DNA of 64,000 nucleotides. Source: Bradyrhizobium campsiandrae (GTDB lineage: Bacteria; Pseudomonadota; Alphaproteobacteria; Rhizobiales; Xanthobacteraceae). The notes under the pieces are model-generated. The model saw only the letters and a program-made list of their open reading frames with translations, had not been told where the DNA came from and did no database searches. The position numbers and the translations under genes were made by a program. Shown in pieces: positions 40,768 to 50,235 of this stretch. Every line of letters starts with the position of its first letter. The stretch's first letter is position 1. The stretch covers positions 104,458 through 168,457 of the forward strand of contig NZ_JAANIH010000011.1 of the NCBI RefSeq assembly GCF_014529705.1, written 5' to 3'.

Positions 40768-42768
40768 ATGATCGCGGTGGCGCTATGGTCAGTGGCGGTG
40801 CTGCTGGCGCTGGCGCCTGCCGGAATCGCGCTGTCGATGCGTCCGCGCGGCTCGGTCGTGCTCTATGGCGCCTGCCTCGTTGTCACTGCGACGCTCTGCG
40901 TTACCGCGCTGCTTCATTTGCTCGATCCCGCGCATCCCGTGTTGAGCGCGACACTGCCGGTCGGGCTGCCCTGGCTCGGGGCCCATTTCCGGCTCGATGC
41001 GCTGTCCGCCTTCTTTCTTGTCGTGATCAATCTCGGCGGCTTGGCGGCGAGTCTGTTCGCGCTCGGCTACGGCCGGCACGAGGACTCTCCTGGCCGCGTG
41101 CTGCCGTTCTATCCTGCCTATCTCGCAGCCATGAACGTCGTCGTGCTGGCCAACGATGCCTTCAGCTTCCTGGTCGCCTGGGAATTCATGTCGCTGACCT
41201 CCTGGGCGATGGTCGTGTCGCACCACCGGGAGGCCGAGAATGTCCGCGCCGGCTATGTCTACCTTCTGATGGCAAGTTTCGGCACGCTGGCGCTGCTGCT
41301 CGCCTTCGGCCTGCTCGCGAGCAGCGCCGGTTACGATTTCGATGCGATCCGAGCCTCGCATCCATCTGCCGCGCTCGCCTCCATGGTGGCGATCCTCGCA
41401 CTGGTGGGCGCCGGCTCCAAGGCCGGCCTGGTGCCGCTGCATGCCTGGCTGCCGCTTGCCCATCCCGCTGCTCCAAGCCACGTCTCCGGCCTGATGAGCG
41501 GGGTGATGACCAAGGTCGCCGTCTACGGTTTCGTGCGCATCGTCTTTGATCTGCTGCCGGAGCCGGTGTGGTGGTGGAGCATCGTGGTGCTGCTCGTTGG
41601 CGGACCAACCGCGACGCTCGGGGTGCTTTATGCGCTGATGCAGCGCGACATCAAGCGCGTGCTTGCGTATTCGACCATCGAAAATATCGGCATCATCTTC
41701 ACCGGTCTCGGTCTGGCGCTCGCCTTCAAGGCGCAGGGGCTCGACTGGGTCGCCGCGCTCGCCTTCACGGCAGCGCTGCTGCACGTCTTCAATCACGCGC
41801 TGTTCAAGAGCCTGTTGTTCTTCGGCGCCGGCGCGGTGCTGGAAGCCACCGGCGTGCGCGACATGGAGAAGCTCGGCGGTTTGATCCATCGCATGCCGAA
41901 GACGGCGTTCGCGGTTCTGGTCGGCTGCGTCGCGATCTCCGCGTTGCCGCCGTTCAACGGCTTCGTCTCGGAATGGCTGACCTTCCAGGCGATCCTGCTC
42001 TCGCCGCAACTGCCGAGCTGGGGATTGAAGCTGATCATCCCGGCGGTCGGCGGACTGCTGGCGCTCGCCGCCGCGCTGGCCGCCGCCTGTTTCGTCAAGC
42101 TCTACGGCATCAGCTTCCTCGGTCGTCCCCGCTCGGACGTTGCCGCATCCGCGCACGAGACCGATCGCTTCTCGATTGCCGCGATGCTCGCGCTTGCCGC
42201 GCTCTGTCTGCTCGCTGGCGTCCTGCCCGGCCTGTTCATCGACGCGCTGGCGCCGGTGAGCAAGACCATGGTCGGCAACATCATGCCGCACCAGGCCGGA
42301 CTGCAGTGGCTGACCATCGTGCCGATTGCGGAGAGCCGCAGCTCCTATAACGGCCTGCTGGTGTTCCTGTTCGCGGCGTTTTGTGGCACGGCGGCGGCGT
42401 CCGCCATCCATCGGCTCGCCTCCGATCGCCTGCGCCGTGCGCCGGCCTGGGACTGCGGCTATCCGGACGCGAATCCGGCGATCCAGTATTCGGCCTCCAG
42501 CTTCTCGCAGCCGATCCGCCGCGTCTTCGGCAGCGTGATCTTCGCCGCCCGCGAGATCGGCGAGATGCCGGAGCCGCTGGCGGCGGCGCCGGCCAAGCTG
42601 ACGGTCGCGATGCGCGACCTGATCTGGGATGCGCTCTACGCGCCGATCGCCACCGTGATCGGTTTTGTCACCGAGCGCATCAATCTGCTGCAGTTCCTCA
42701 CCATCCGCAGTTATCTGACGCTCGTTTTCGCCGCCTTGATCGTGCTGCTCCTGGTGGTGGCGCTATGA
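40768..42768 (+). CDS. hyfB: HyfB-like proton-conducting membrane subunit
   Basis: A 666-residue antiporter-like (NuoL/MrpA group) membrane subunit. It carries the proton-channel blocks LVAWEFMSLTSWAMVVSHHR, GAGSKAGLVPLHAWLPLAHP, ASHVSGLMSG, and YSTIENIGIIFTGLG. The long C-terminal extension has further helices and a cytosolic loop. It is the first gene of the six-gene set hyfB-C-E-F-G-I and overlaps the next start by ATGA. In this set it would move ions across the inner membrane. Confidence 0.88.
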   Translation: MIAVALWSVAVLLALAPAGIALSMRPRGSVVLYGACLVVTATLCVTALLHLLDPAHPVLSATLPVGLPWLGAHFRLDALSAFFLVVINLGGLAASLFALGYGRHEDSPGRVLPFYPAYLAAMNVVVLANDAFSFLVAWEFMSLTSWAMVVSHHREAENVRAGYVYLLMASFGTLALLLAFGLLASSAGYDFDAIRASHPSAALASMVAILALVGAGSKAGLVPLHAWLPLAHPAAPSHVSGLMSGVMTKVAVYGFVRIVFDLLPEPVWWWSIVVLLVGGPTATLGVLYALMQRDIKRVLAYSTIENIGIIFTGLGLALAFKAQGLDWVAALAFTAALLHVFNHALFKSLLFFGAGAVLEATGVRDMEKLGGLIHRMPKTAFAVLVGCVAISALPPFNGFVSEWLTFQAILLSPQLPSWGLKLIIPAVGGLLALAAALAAACFVKLYGISFLGRPRSDVAASAHETDRFSIAAMLALAALCLLAGVLPGLFIDALAPVSKTMVGNIMPHQAGLQWLTIVPIAESRSSYNGLLVFLFAAFCGTAAASAIHRLASDRLRRAPAWDCGYPDANPAIQYSASSFSQPIRRVFGSVIFAAREIGEMPEPLAAAPAKLTVAMRDLIWDALYAPIATVIGFVTERINLLQFLTIRSYLTLVFAALIVLLLVVAL

Positions 42769-43721
42769 CGGCGTTTCGCGACATCCTCTCGCAAGGCGTC
42801 CAGATGGGCCTCGTGCTGCTGCTCGCGCCGCTGCTCACCGGCTTCGTCCGCAAGGTGAAGGCTCGGCTGCTACGCAGGCGGGGGCCGCCGCTGCTCCAGC
42901 CCTATCGCGACCTCATTCGCCTGATGCGCAAGGACGTCGTGCTCGCGGACAACGCATCCTGGCTGTTCCGCGTCATTCCCTATCTGATGTTCGCGGGGAC
43001 CTGGGTGGCCGCCTCGCTGGTGCCGACTTTTGGCAACGGGCTTCTGTTCTCCTGGACCGCCGACCTCATCGCCATCATCGCGCTGCTCGGCAGCGCCCGT
43101 TTCTTCCAGGCGCTCGCCGGCATGGACGTTGGTACGGCCTTCGGCGGCATCGGCTCCAGCCGCGAGGTCATGATCGCCTCGCTCGCCGAGCCGGCGATGC
43201 TGATCACCGTTTTCTCAGTGGCGATGATCGCGGGCTCGACCCAGCTCTCCTACGTCGCCGAATTCATGGGTTCGGATGCAGTCGGCCTGCGCGTGTCGCT
43301 TGGTATGGCCTTCGTCGCCCTGACCATCGTGGCGCTGGCGGAGAATGCCCGTATTCCCGTCGACAACCCCGCCACCCATCTCGAGCTCACCATGGTCCAT
43401 GAGGCCATGGTGCTGGAATATTCGGGCCGTCATCTCGCGCTGATCGATCTGTCGTCGCAGCTCAAGCTCCTGCTCTACGTCTCGCTGATCGCCTGCGTGT
43501 TCCTGCCATGGGGTACGGCGACCGCGGACGCCAGCGTTGCGAGGCTCGTTTCCGGCGCGCTGCTCTATTTCGGCAAGCTGGCGGTCCTCGGCTTTCTGCT
43601 CGCCGTGTTCGAGACGTCGATCGCCAAGATGCGCGTGTTCCGGATCCCGGAGTTCCTGGGCGTGGCGCTGATGTTGGCATTGCTCGCCACCCTGCTGCGC
43701 TTCGTGTCGGGGAGTCTCTAG
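42765..43721 (+). CDS. hyfC: HyfC/NuoH-like membrane subunit
   Basis: A 318-residue membrane subunit matching HyfC/HycD/NuoH (respiratory complex I subunit 1). Conserved loops include LLRRRGPPLLQPYRDLIRLM, ALAGMDVGTAFGGIGSSREV, and the acidic loop LAENARIPVDNPATHLELTM followed by VHEAMVLEYSGRHLALI. It joins the soluble arm to the membrane arm. The ATG overlaps the hyfB stop (ATGA). The upstream open frame to 42381 is a shadow in hyfB. Confidence 0.9.
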   Translation: MTAFRDILSQGVQMGLVLLLAPLLTGFVRKVKARLLRRRGPPLLQPYRDLIRLMRKDVVLADNASWLFRVIPYLMFAGTWVAASLVPTFGNGLLFSWTADLIAIIALLGSARFFQALAGMDVGTAFGGIGSSREVMIASLAEPAMLITVFSVAMIAGSTQLSYVAEFMGSDAVGLRVSLGMAFVALTIVALAENARIPVDNPATHLELTMVHEAMVLEYSGRHLALIDLSSQLKLLLYVSLIACVFLPWGTATADASVARLVSGALLYFGKLAVLGFLLAVFETSIAKMRVFRIPEFLGVALMLALLATLLRFVSGSL

Positions 43722-43724
43722 AAG

Positions 43725-44387
43725 ATGAGCAGCCTGCAATTCGACATCGCCCATCTGCTCGCCGGGTCCCTCGTGCTGGCGAGCTTCATGATGCTCTACC
43801 AGGACCGGCTCTACGCGCTGCTCAATGTCTATGCGCTGCATGCCGGCGTGTTGGCGCTGTCGGTGGCGTGGCAGGCTTATGTACAGCAGGCGCCGCATCT
43901 TTATGTCACGGCGCTGATCGCGCTGGTCTTCAAGGCCGTCATCATCCCGGTCGCGCTGCACCGGATCATCAAGCGGCTCGGCATCCATCGCGAGATCGAG
44001 AACGTGATCGGCGTCGGGTTGACCATGATGGCCGGCATCGGCCTCGTCGCGCTTTCGATGGTGGTGATGCTGCGGGTGACGCCGGGTGCGGATGCGCTCG
44101 CCCGCGAGGATCTCGCCTTTGCGTTGTCAGTGGTGCTGCTTGGGCTCCTGATCATGGTGACGCGGCGTAACGCGGTGAGCCAGGTCGTCGGCTTCATGTC
44201 GCTGGAGAACGGGCTGGTGCTGGCGGCGACCGGCGCCAAGGGCATGCCGCTGGTGGTCGAGATCAGCGTCGCCTTCTCGGTGCTGATCGCCTTCATTGTG
44301 ATCGGCATCTTCCTGTTTCGCATCCGCGAGCGTTTTGACAGCGTGGACGTGCAGGCGCTCGATCGTTTTCGCGGAGAGCGGCGATGA
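43725..44387 (+). CDS. hyfE: HyfE-like membrane subunit
   Basis: A 220-residue membrane protein with about seven helices, corresponding to HyfE, which has a NuoK-like part (AFALSVVLLGLLIMVTRRNA, FMSLENGLVLAATGAKGMPL). An acidic residue in a helix (Glu in SLENG) is typical of proton-channel subunits. It starts 3 bp after hyfC and overlaps hyfF by four bases. Confidence 0.85.
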   Translation: MSSLQFDIAHLLAGSLVLASFMMLYQDRLYALLNVYALHAGVLALSVAWQAYVQQAPHLYVTALIALVFKAVIIPVALHRIIKRLGIHREIENVIGVGLTMMAGIGLVALSMVVMLRVTPGADALAREDLAFALSVVLLGLLIMVTRRNAVSQVVGFMSLENGLVLAATGAKGMPLVVEISVAFSVLIAFIVIGIFLFRIRERFDSVDVQALDRFRGERR

Positions 44388-45823
44388 ACATCGACGCCCT
44401 CGGCGCAATTCTCCTGATCCCGGCCATCTCGGCCGCGCTGCTCGCGATCCTGCCCGGCTACATGCTGACGGCGAAGCTCAACGTCGTTGCGGCGCTTGCG
44501 ACCTTCCTCACCTCGCTGTCGCTGTTCGTGATCGAGCCGCATTCGGGGCAGTATCTGCTGCTCGACGACCTCAACAAGGTCTTTATCGTGCTGACGACCT
44601 TCATCGGGTTCACGACATCCGTGTTCAGCGCGAGCTACATCCATCACGAGATCGAGACCGGACGGCTGACGCCGGCCTTCCTGCGCTTCTACCACGCGAT
44701 GTACCAGATGCTGATGCTGGCGATGAACCTCGCGCTGATCGCCAACAATATCGGCCTGATGTGGGTCGCGGTCGAGGTGGCGACGCTGACGACCGTGCTG
44801 ATGGTTGGCATCTACCGTACCCATGAGGCGCTGGAAGCCGCCTGGAAATATTTCATCCTCGGGAGCGTCGGCATCGCGCTGGCGCTGTTCGGCACGATCC
44901 TGGTCTATATGGCGGCGCGCCCTGTGGTGGGCGAGGGGATGGACGGCATGGTGTGGACGGTGCTGGTCAGGCACGCCGCACAATTCGACCCGGCGTTGCT
45001 CAACGTCGCCTTCGTCTTCCTTCTGCTCGGCTACGGCACCAAGGTCGGCCTCGCGCCGCTGCACGCCTGGCTGCCCGATGCGCATGCCGAGGGCCCGACG
45101 CCGATCTCGGCGGTGCTCTCGGGCCTGTTGCTGAATGTCGCGCTCTATGCGCTCCTGCGCTTCAAGATGATGCTCGCGGTCAACTCGGCGGCGATCACGC
45201 CGGGTCCTCTGATGGTGACCATGGGCCTGATCTCGGTGATCTTCGCCGCGCTGATGCTGTATCGGCGCCGCGACATCAAGCGGATGTTCGCCTATTCCTC
45301 GATCGAGCATATGGGCATCATCGTCTTCGCCTTCGGCATGGGCGGGCCGCTCGCGAATTTCGCGGGGCTGCTGCACATGACCATGCATTCGCTGACGAAG
45401 TCGGCAATCTTCTTCGCCGTCGGCCATATCGCGCAGGTCAAGGGCACACAGAAGATCGCCGAGATCGGCGGGCTCACGGCGACCAACCCCGCGCTCGGCT
45501 GGGGCCTCATGCTCGGCGTCATCGCCATTGTCGGGCTGCCGCCGCTCGGCATCTTCATGAGCGAGTTTCTCGTGGTGAGCTCGACCTTCGCCCGCGCGCC
45601 CTGGCTGACCGTGATCCTGGTGCTCGGCATCATCATCGCGCTCGGCGGGCTTTTCTTGCGGATCGGCCCGGTGATGTTCGGCGACCCCAAGGGCAAGACC
45701 GCACCCGCAGAGGCCTCCTACGTGCCGATGTTCACGCACCTCGCGCTGGTCCTGATGGCCGGCATCTATTTGCCGCCGGTGCTGGTCAGCGGTTTCCAGA
45801 ACGTCGCGAAGCTGCTGGGGTAG
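44384..45823 (+). CDS. hyfF: HyfF-like proton-conducting membrane subunit
   Basis: A 479-residue second antiporter-like subunit (NuoN/NuoM group). The blocks GLMWVAVEVATLTTVLMVGI, GYGTKVGLAPLHAWLPDAHA and FAYSSIEHMGIIVFAFGMGG are conserved. It overlaps hyfE by ATGA and ends 3 bp before hyfG. With HyfB it gives two possible ion channels. Confidence 0.9.
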   Translation: MNIDALGAILLIPAISAALLAILPGYMLTAKLNVVAALATFLTSLSLFVIEPHSGQYLLLDDLNKVFIVLTTFIGFTTSVFSASYIHHEIETGRLTPAFLRFYHAMYQMLMLAMNLALIANNIGLMWVAVEVATLTTVLMVGIYRTHEALEAAWKYFILGSVGIALALFGTILVYMAARPVVGEGMDGMVWTVLVRHAAQFDPALLNVAFVFLLLGYGTKVGLAPLHAWLPDAHAEGPTPISAVLSGLLLNVALYALLRFKMMLAVNSAAITPGPLMVTMGLISVIFAALMLYRRRDIKRMFAYSSIEHMGIIVFAFGMGGPLANFAGLLHMTMHSLTKSAIFFAVGHIAQVKGTQKIAEIGGLTATNPALGWGLMLGVIAIVGLPPLGIFMSEFLVVSSTFARAPWLTVILVLGIIIALGGLFLRIGPVMFGDPKGKTAPAEASYVPMFTHLALVLMAGIYLPPVLVSGFQNVAKLLG

Positions 45824-45826
45824 GCG

Positions 45827-47353
45827 ATGGGCATCCTCGACAGCATCCCCCATGTGAATGCGGTGTTGTCGCATCGGCCCTGGCCGCGCGCGGTCGTCGG
45901 GGAGGCGGGCTGGCAGGCGGCGATAGATCGACTGGTCGAGGGAAGCCTCACACTGCTTGGCTTTTGGGGTGAGACGGAAGCGGTGCATATGGCCGTGCTC
46001 GACGGCGGCTCGGCCGAGATCGCGGTCGTGACCTACGCGTGTACGGCCGGCACATTTCCAAGCGTGGCCAGCCATCATCCGCCGGCGCTTCGGCTGGAAC
46101 GGACCATTCATGATCTGTTCGGGCTTGTTCCAACTCTCGCGGACGATCTGCGGCCAGATTTACGGCCCTGGCTCGATCACGATGCGTGGGGCAAATCCTA
46201 TCCGCTCTCCGGCCACAACGCATCGCGCGACACGCGGCCCTACCAGTTCCTCCCGGCCGAGGGCGAGGGGTTGCATCAGGTGGCGGTCGGCCCGGTCCAC
46301 GCCGGGATCATCGAGCCCGGCCATTTCCGCTTCACCGCCAATGGTGAGCATGTCGTGCGGTTGGAGCAGTGGTTCGGCTACACCCACAAGGGCATCGAAT
46401 CGTTGATGCAGGGCGCTAGCCTCAGAGCCGCGGCAAAGCTCGCCAACCGCACCTCCGGCGACAGCGCGGTCGCCTACGCATTCGCCTTTGCGCGCGCTGC
46501 CGAGGCCGCGCTGGACGTGGAGGCGCCGCAGCGCGCGACCTGGCTGCGGGCGCTGATGGCGGAACTGGAGCGGCTCGCCAATCATCTGGGCGACATCGGG
46601 GCCATCTGCAATGATGCCTCGTTCGCGCTGATGCATGCGCAGACCGGCATTCTGCGCGAGCGCTGCTTGCGCGCCGCGAACGTCGCGTTCGGCCATCGTC
46701 TGATGATGGACGTCATCGTGCCCGGCGGCGTGACGCGCGACATCGCGCCGGACGGCGTTTCCGCGTTGCGCGCGCTGCTTGCGGAGCTGCGCAGGGTCTT
46801 CCCGCGCCTGATCGAGCTCTACGACAACACGGCGTCCTTGCAGGACCGCACGGTCACCACGGGTATCGTCAAGGCGGACTATGCGCGCCGGTTCGGCGCC
46901 GGCGGCTATGTCGGTCGCGCCTCAGGCCGCAATTTCGATGCACGACGCACGCTGGCTTACGCGCCCTACGACCAATTGTCGTTCGAGGTGCCGGTGCTGG
47001 ACGCCGGCGATGTGAACGCGCGGGTCTGGATTCGAATCCGCGAGGTCGAACAGAGCGTCGAGCTGATCGGGCAGATCCTCGACCGACTTCGGCCGGGAAC
47101 GCTCGAGACCGCGCTGCCTCCCGGAAACGGCCGCGGTGCAGTTGAGGGCATGGCGCTCGCCGAGGCCTTCCGGGGCGACGTTCTGGTCTGGCTGCGGCTC
47201 GATGGCGCGTTGCGCGTCGAACGCTGCCATCTGCGCGATGCGTCGTGGTTCCAGTGGCCGCTGCTGGAAACGGCGATCGAGGGCAACATCATTGCCGACT
47301 TCCCGCTCTGCAACAAGTCGTTCAACTGCTCCTATTCCGGCGCGGACCTCTAA
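45827..47353 (+). CDS. hyfG: HyfG-like large subunit lacking [NiFe]-ligand cysteines (Ehr-type)
   Basis: A 508-residue fusion of a NuoC-like (1 to about 140) and a NuoD/hydrogenase large-subunit-like part. The region EQWFGYTHKGIESLMQGASL matches the start of the large subunit. The N-terminal CxxC that binds nickel-iron in hydrogenases reads S210-G-D-S213 (NRTSGDSAVAY). The C-terminus PLCNKSFNCSYSGADL has Cys495 and Cys501 in a CX5C pattern, not the DPCxxC form. The cofactor site is therefore absent and hydrogen activity is not expected. Such proteins form the Ehr group between group-4 hydrogenases and complex I. The partner that donates electrons is not known. Confidence 0.85.
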   Translation: MGILDSIPHVNAVLSHRPWPRAVVGEAGWQAAIDRLVEGSLTLLGFWGETEAVHMAVLDGGSAEIAVVTYACTAGTFPSVASHHPPALRLERTIHDLFGLVPTLADDLRPDLRPWLDHDAWGKSYPLSGHNASRDTRPYQFLPAEGEGLHQVAVGPVHAGIIEPGHFRFTANGEHVVRLEQWFGYTHKGIESLMQGASLRAAAKLANRTSGDSAVAYAFAFARAAEAALDVEAPQRATWLRALMAELERLANHLGDIGAICNDASFALMHAQTGILRERCLRAANVAFGHRLMMDVIVPGGVTRDIAPDGVSALRALLAELRRVFPRLIELYDNTASLQDRTVTTGIVKADYARRFGAGGYVGRASGRNFDARRTLAYAPYDQLSFEVPVLDAGDVNARVWIRIREVEQSVELIGQILDRLRPGTLETALPPGNGRGAVEGMALAEAFRGDVLVWLRLDGALRVERCHLRDASWFQWPLLETAIEGNIIADFPLCNKSFNCSYSGADL

Positions 47354-47356
47354 GCC

Positions 47357-47881
47357 ATGCGCAAGACATTGCTCGAAAGTCTCACCTACGGTTCGCTGAC
47401 GGAGCCCGCGCCGGCGCCGGACGATCAGGCGCTGGCGGAGCTCGCCGCGAAAGTCGATCGCGCCGCCCAGGCCAGGCTTGGTCGTTCTCTCGCCATCCGC
47501 GAGGTCGACGCCGGGTCCTGCAACGGCTGCGAGCTGGAGATCCACGCGCTGTCCAACGCCTTCTACGACATCGAACGTTTCGGCCTGCGCTTCGTCGCTT
47601 CGCCGCGCCATGCCGACGTGCTGCTGGTCACGGGTCCGGTGACGAAGAACATGCGACAGGCGCTGGAGCGGACCTACAACGCAACGCCCGATCCGAAATG
47701 GGTCGTTGCGGTTGGCGGCTGCGCGATCGATGGCGGCATCTTCAGAGGCAGCTACGCCTGTGCCGGTGGCGTCTCCGAGACCGTTCCGGTGGATTTGCAC
47801 ATCAACGGCTGTCCGCCGTCGCCAACGGACCTGTTGAAGGGCCTGCTCGCCCTGCTGGAACACGTCGGCGCCAAGCGGTGA
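47357..47881 (+). CDS. hyfI: HyfI/NuoB-like small subunit with intact [4Fe-4S] ligands
   Basis: A 174-residue iron-sulfur subunit. Four cysteines for the proximal cluster are kept: Cys55 and Cys58 in GSCNGCELEIHAL, Cys122 in VGGCAIDGG, and Cys152 in INGCPPSPTDLLKG; a further Cys135 is present. It is the last gene of the operon, 3 bp after hyfG. HyfA, HyfD and HyfH equivalents (extra ferredoxin and channel subunits) are not in the window, so the complex is smaller than E. coli hydrogenase 4. Confidence 0.88.
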   Translation: MRKTLLESLTYGSLTEPAPAPDDQALAELAAKVDRAAQARLGRSLAIREVDAGSCNGCELEIHALSNAFYDIERFGLRFVASPRHADVLLVTGPVTKNMRQALERTYNATPDPKWVVAVGGCAIDGGIFRGSYACAGGVSETVPVDLHINGCPPSPTDLLKGLLALLEHVGAKR

Positions 47882-47915
47882 GGCGTGGGCCTCGGGCCGG
47901 GCTGCAGCCGGTCGG

Positions 47916-50012
47916 TTACGCCGCGGCGAACCGGTCCGGCATCGCGGGTCCTTCCGCGGTGAGGAAGCGGCGCTCGATCTCGTCCGCGGGCAGGGGGCGG
48001 CTGAACAGATAGCCCTGCATCTCCGTGCAACCCTCCGCCGCGATCCGGTCGAGCTGCTCGCGCGTCTCGACGCCCTCGGCGGTCGCCGTCATTCCCATCC
48101 CGTTCGCGAGCGCCGTGATCGCCCGCACGATGTTGAGCGATCCGGCATCGGTCGCAACGTCGCGCACGAAGGAGCGGTCGATCTTGATCTTGTCGAACGG
48201 GAAACATTGCAGGTACGTCAGCGACGAATAGCCGGTGCCGAAATCGTCCATGGCGATCCGGACCCCGAGTTCGCGCAGCCTGTGCAGGATCGCCAGCGTC
48301 CCTTCCTTGTCCTGCACCAGGACGCTCTCCGTGATCTCGATTTCGAGCCGGCTGGCCTTGAGCCCGCTGGCCGCGAGCGCGCCGACGATCACCTCGGCGA
48401 GGCCGGCATAGCGGAACTGAACCGCGGAAATGTTGACGGCGACGTGGAGGTGTTCGGGCCAGCGGCTCGCGGTCCTGCAAGCCTGCCGGATGACCCATTC
48501 GCCGATCGGCACGATCAGGCCGGTGTCCTCCGCGAGCGGAATGAAGCTGCCAGGCGCGATCAGCCCGTGCTGCGGATGCCGCCAGCGGATCAGGGCCTCG
48601 AAGCCGCTGATCTCGCCGTTCCGGCTCCTGACCAGCGGCTGGTAGTGCAGCTCGAATTCGCCGCCGGCGAGCGCCTTGCGCAGATCGAGCTCGAGCGCGC
48701 GGCGGCTTTGCACCTGCGCGTCCATGGCGGGTTCGAACCGGCGATACGTGCCCCTGCCGTCGCTCTTCGCCCGGTAAAGCGCAAGGTCCGCATTGCGCAG
48801 CAATTGTTCCGGCGTCGTGCCGTCGGCCGGCGCAATGGCGATGCCGATGCTGGCGCCCGCGATCGTCTGCCCGTCGTCGATCTCGAAAGGGGCCGCCATC
48901 TGCGCGATCATCCCTTGCGCGAGGATCTCCGCCTCGTCCTCGCTCTCGATCGGGGTCTGCAGCACGACGAATTCGTCGCCGCCCATCCGCGCGATCGTAT
49001 CGCCCGGACGGGCGAGACGGCGCAGGCGCTCGCCGACGCCCCGGAGCAGGGCGTCGCCGGCATGATGTCCCAGCGTGTCGTTCACCGCTTTGAATTTGTC
49101 GAGGTCGATGTGATGCACGGCGAACGCCCGGCCCGACGCGAAAGCCTGCGCGAGCCTCTGGCTGAGCAAGGCCCGGTTACCGAGATCGGTCAGCGCGTCG
49201 TGATGGGCCATATGCGCGATTCTGAGCTCGGCCTGGCGCTGCTCGGTGATGTCTTCGTGGGTCGCCACCCAGCCGAGATCCGGCATCGGGCGATGGCGCA
49301 CCTTGAAGGTGCGCCCGTTGCGCATCTCGATGATGCTGTCGACCGGCTCGGCCGAAACGACGACGCCGGTTCGCCATTTCATGTACTCGTCCCGCGTCAT
49401 CGCGGGCACGCTGCCGGCCTCGAAGCGCATGTCGACGATATCGGTCAGCGGCGTGCCGGGGCGGACGCGCTCGGGCGGCAGCCCGTACATGTCGATGAAG
49501 TCCTTGTTGCACACGATCAGCCGGTGGCTTGCGTCGAAGAAGCAGAGCCCGTGCGGCATGTTGTTGATCGCGATGTCGAACTGCATGTTGCGCTGTTGCA
49601 GCCGTGCGCTGAGCTCCTCGCGCTCGGTGATGTCCTCGTGGGTGGCCATGCCGCCGCCATCCGGCATGGGCAGGACGGTGTAGGCGATGATGCGCCCGTC
49701 CGCGAATTCCTGCACGGTTCGTTCGCTGACGATCGTGCCTTCGGTCCGGGCGCGGATATAGGCATCGGCCTCGCCGCGGATCTTCAGCCCGAGCTTGAGC
49801 CGATGCTGGATCAGATCACCGACCGGCGTGCCCGTTCGCACCTGCTCCGGCGAAAGGCCGTAGATGTCCATGTAGCGGCGGTTGCAATAGACGACCTCGC
49901 GGTTCCCGTTGAAGAGGATGATGCCGAGCCGGAGGTTGTTGACGGCCTGGTCGAGCAGCCCGCCAAGGACGAGCGGGTCGAGGCTCCCGACCTGCCTGGC
50001 ACGATCGTCCAT
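47916..50012 (-). CDS. PAS-PAS-GGDEF-EAL cyclic-di-GMP protein
   Basis: A 698-residue soluble protein. Two PAS domains of similar sequence lie at about 18-130 and 145-256 (each ends with a THEDITE segment). The diguanylate cyclase domain has the active site GGDEF at 344-348 and an inhibitory-site RPGD at 335-338. The EAL domain is complete: EAL 472-474, Asn527, Glu559 and Glu562 in EITESV, DDFG 589-592, Lys610, and Glu649 in AEGVET. Both synthesis and breakdown of c-di-GMP look possible. No signal peptide is seen. It is convergent with hyfI. Confidence 0.9.
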   Translation of the reverse strand: MDDRARQVGSLDPLVLGGLLDQAVNNLRLGIILFNGNREVVYCNRRYMDIYGLSPEQVRTGTPVGDLIQHRLKLGLKIRGEADAYIRARTEGTIVSERTVQEFADGRIIAYTVLPMPDGGGMATHEDITEREELSARLQQRNMQFDIAINNMPHGLCFFDASHRLIVCNKDFIDMYGLPPERVRPGTPLTDIVDMRFEAGSVPAMTRDEYMKWRTGVVVSAEPVDSIIEMRNGRTFKVRHRPMPDLGWVATHEDITEQRQAELRIAHMAHHDALTDLGNRALLSQRLAQAFASGRAFAVHHIDLDKFKAVNDTLGHHAGDALLRGVGERLRRLARPGDTIARMGGDEFVVLQTPIESEDEAEILAQGMIAQMAAPFEIDDGQTIAGASIGIAIAPADGTTPEQLLRNADLALYRAKSDGRGTYRRFEPAMDAQVQSRRALELDLRKALAGGEFELHYQPLVRSRNGEISGFEALIRWRHPQHGLIAPGSFIPLAEDTGLIVPIGEWVIRQACRTASRWPEHLHVAVNISAVQFRYAGLAEVIVGALAASGLKASRLEIEITESVLVQDKEGTLAILHRLRELGVRIAMDDFGTGYSSLTYLQCFPFDKIKIDRSFVRDVATDAGSLNIVRAITALANGMGMTATAEGVETREQLDRIAAEGCTEMQGYLFSRPLPADEIERRFLTAEGPAMPDRFAAA

Positions 50013-50235
50013 GACTCCCTGCCCTCCTCAAGCGCGCCGGCCATTAGAGCAGAGCAGGGGTGAACGATCGCCATGATCTGCCCCTTCCGCAGGCAGTTCC
50101 TGGAGTTGCAACGAATTTCGCGTTAAGAAATCCGGTGCGATCGGGATACGGGCCGCCTGCGTAAAGCCGGTGTTAAGCATGGGCCGCCCTGTCGACGGCG
50201 CCATTCCGAGGGGCGGCGACCCGCGCGATGTCCGA

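Noticed and set aside
43901..46111. Minus-strand open frame of 736 codons across the hyf-like operon
   Set aside because: The composition (His, Arg, Gln, Asp rich) is a GC-skew shadow of hyfE, hyfF and hyfG.
45827..47353. Calling the operon a functional [NiFe] hydrogenase
   Set aside because: The nickel-ligand cysteines are replaced or misplaced in the large subunit, and no maturation genes are present.
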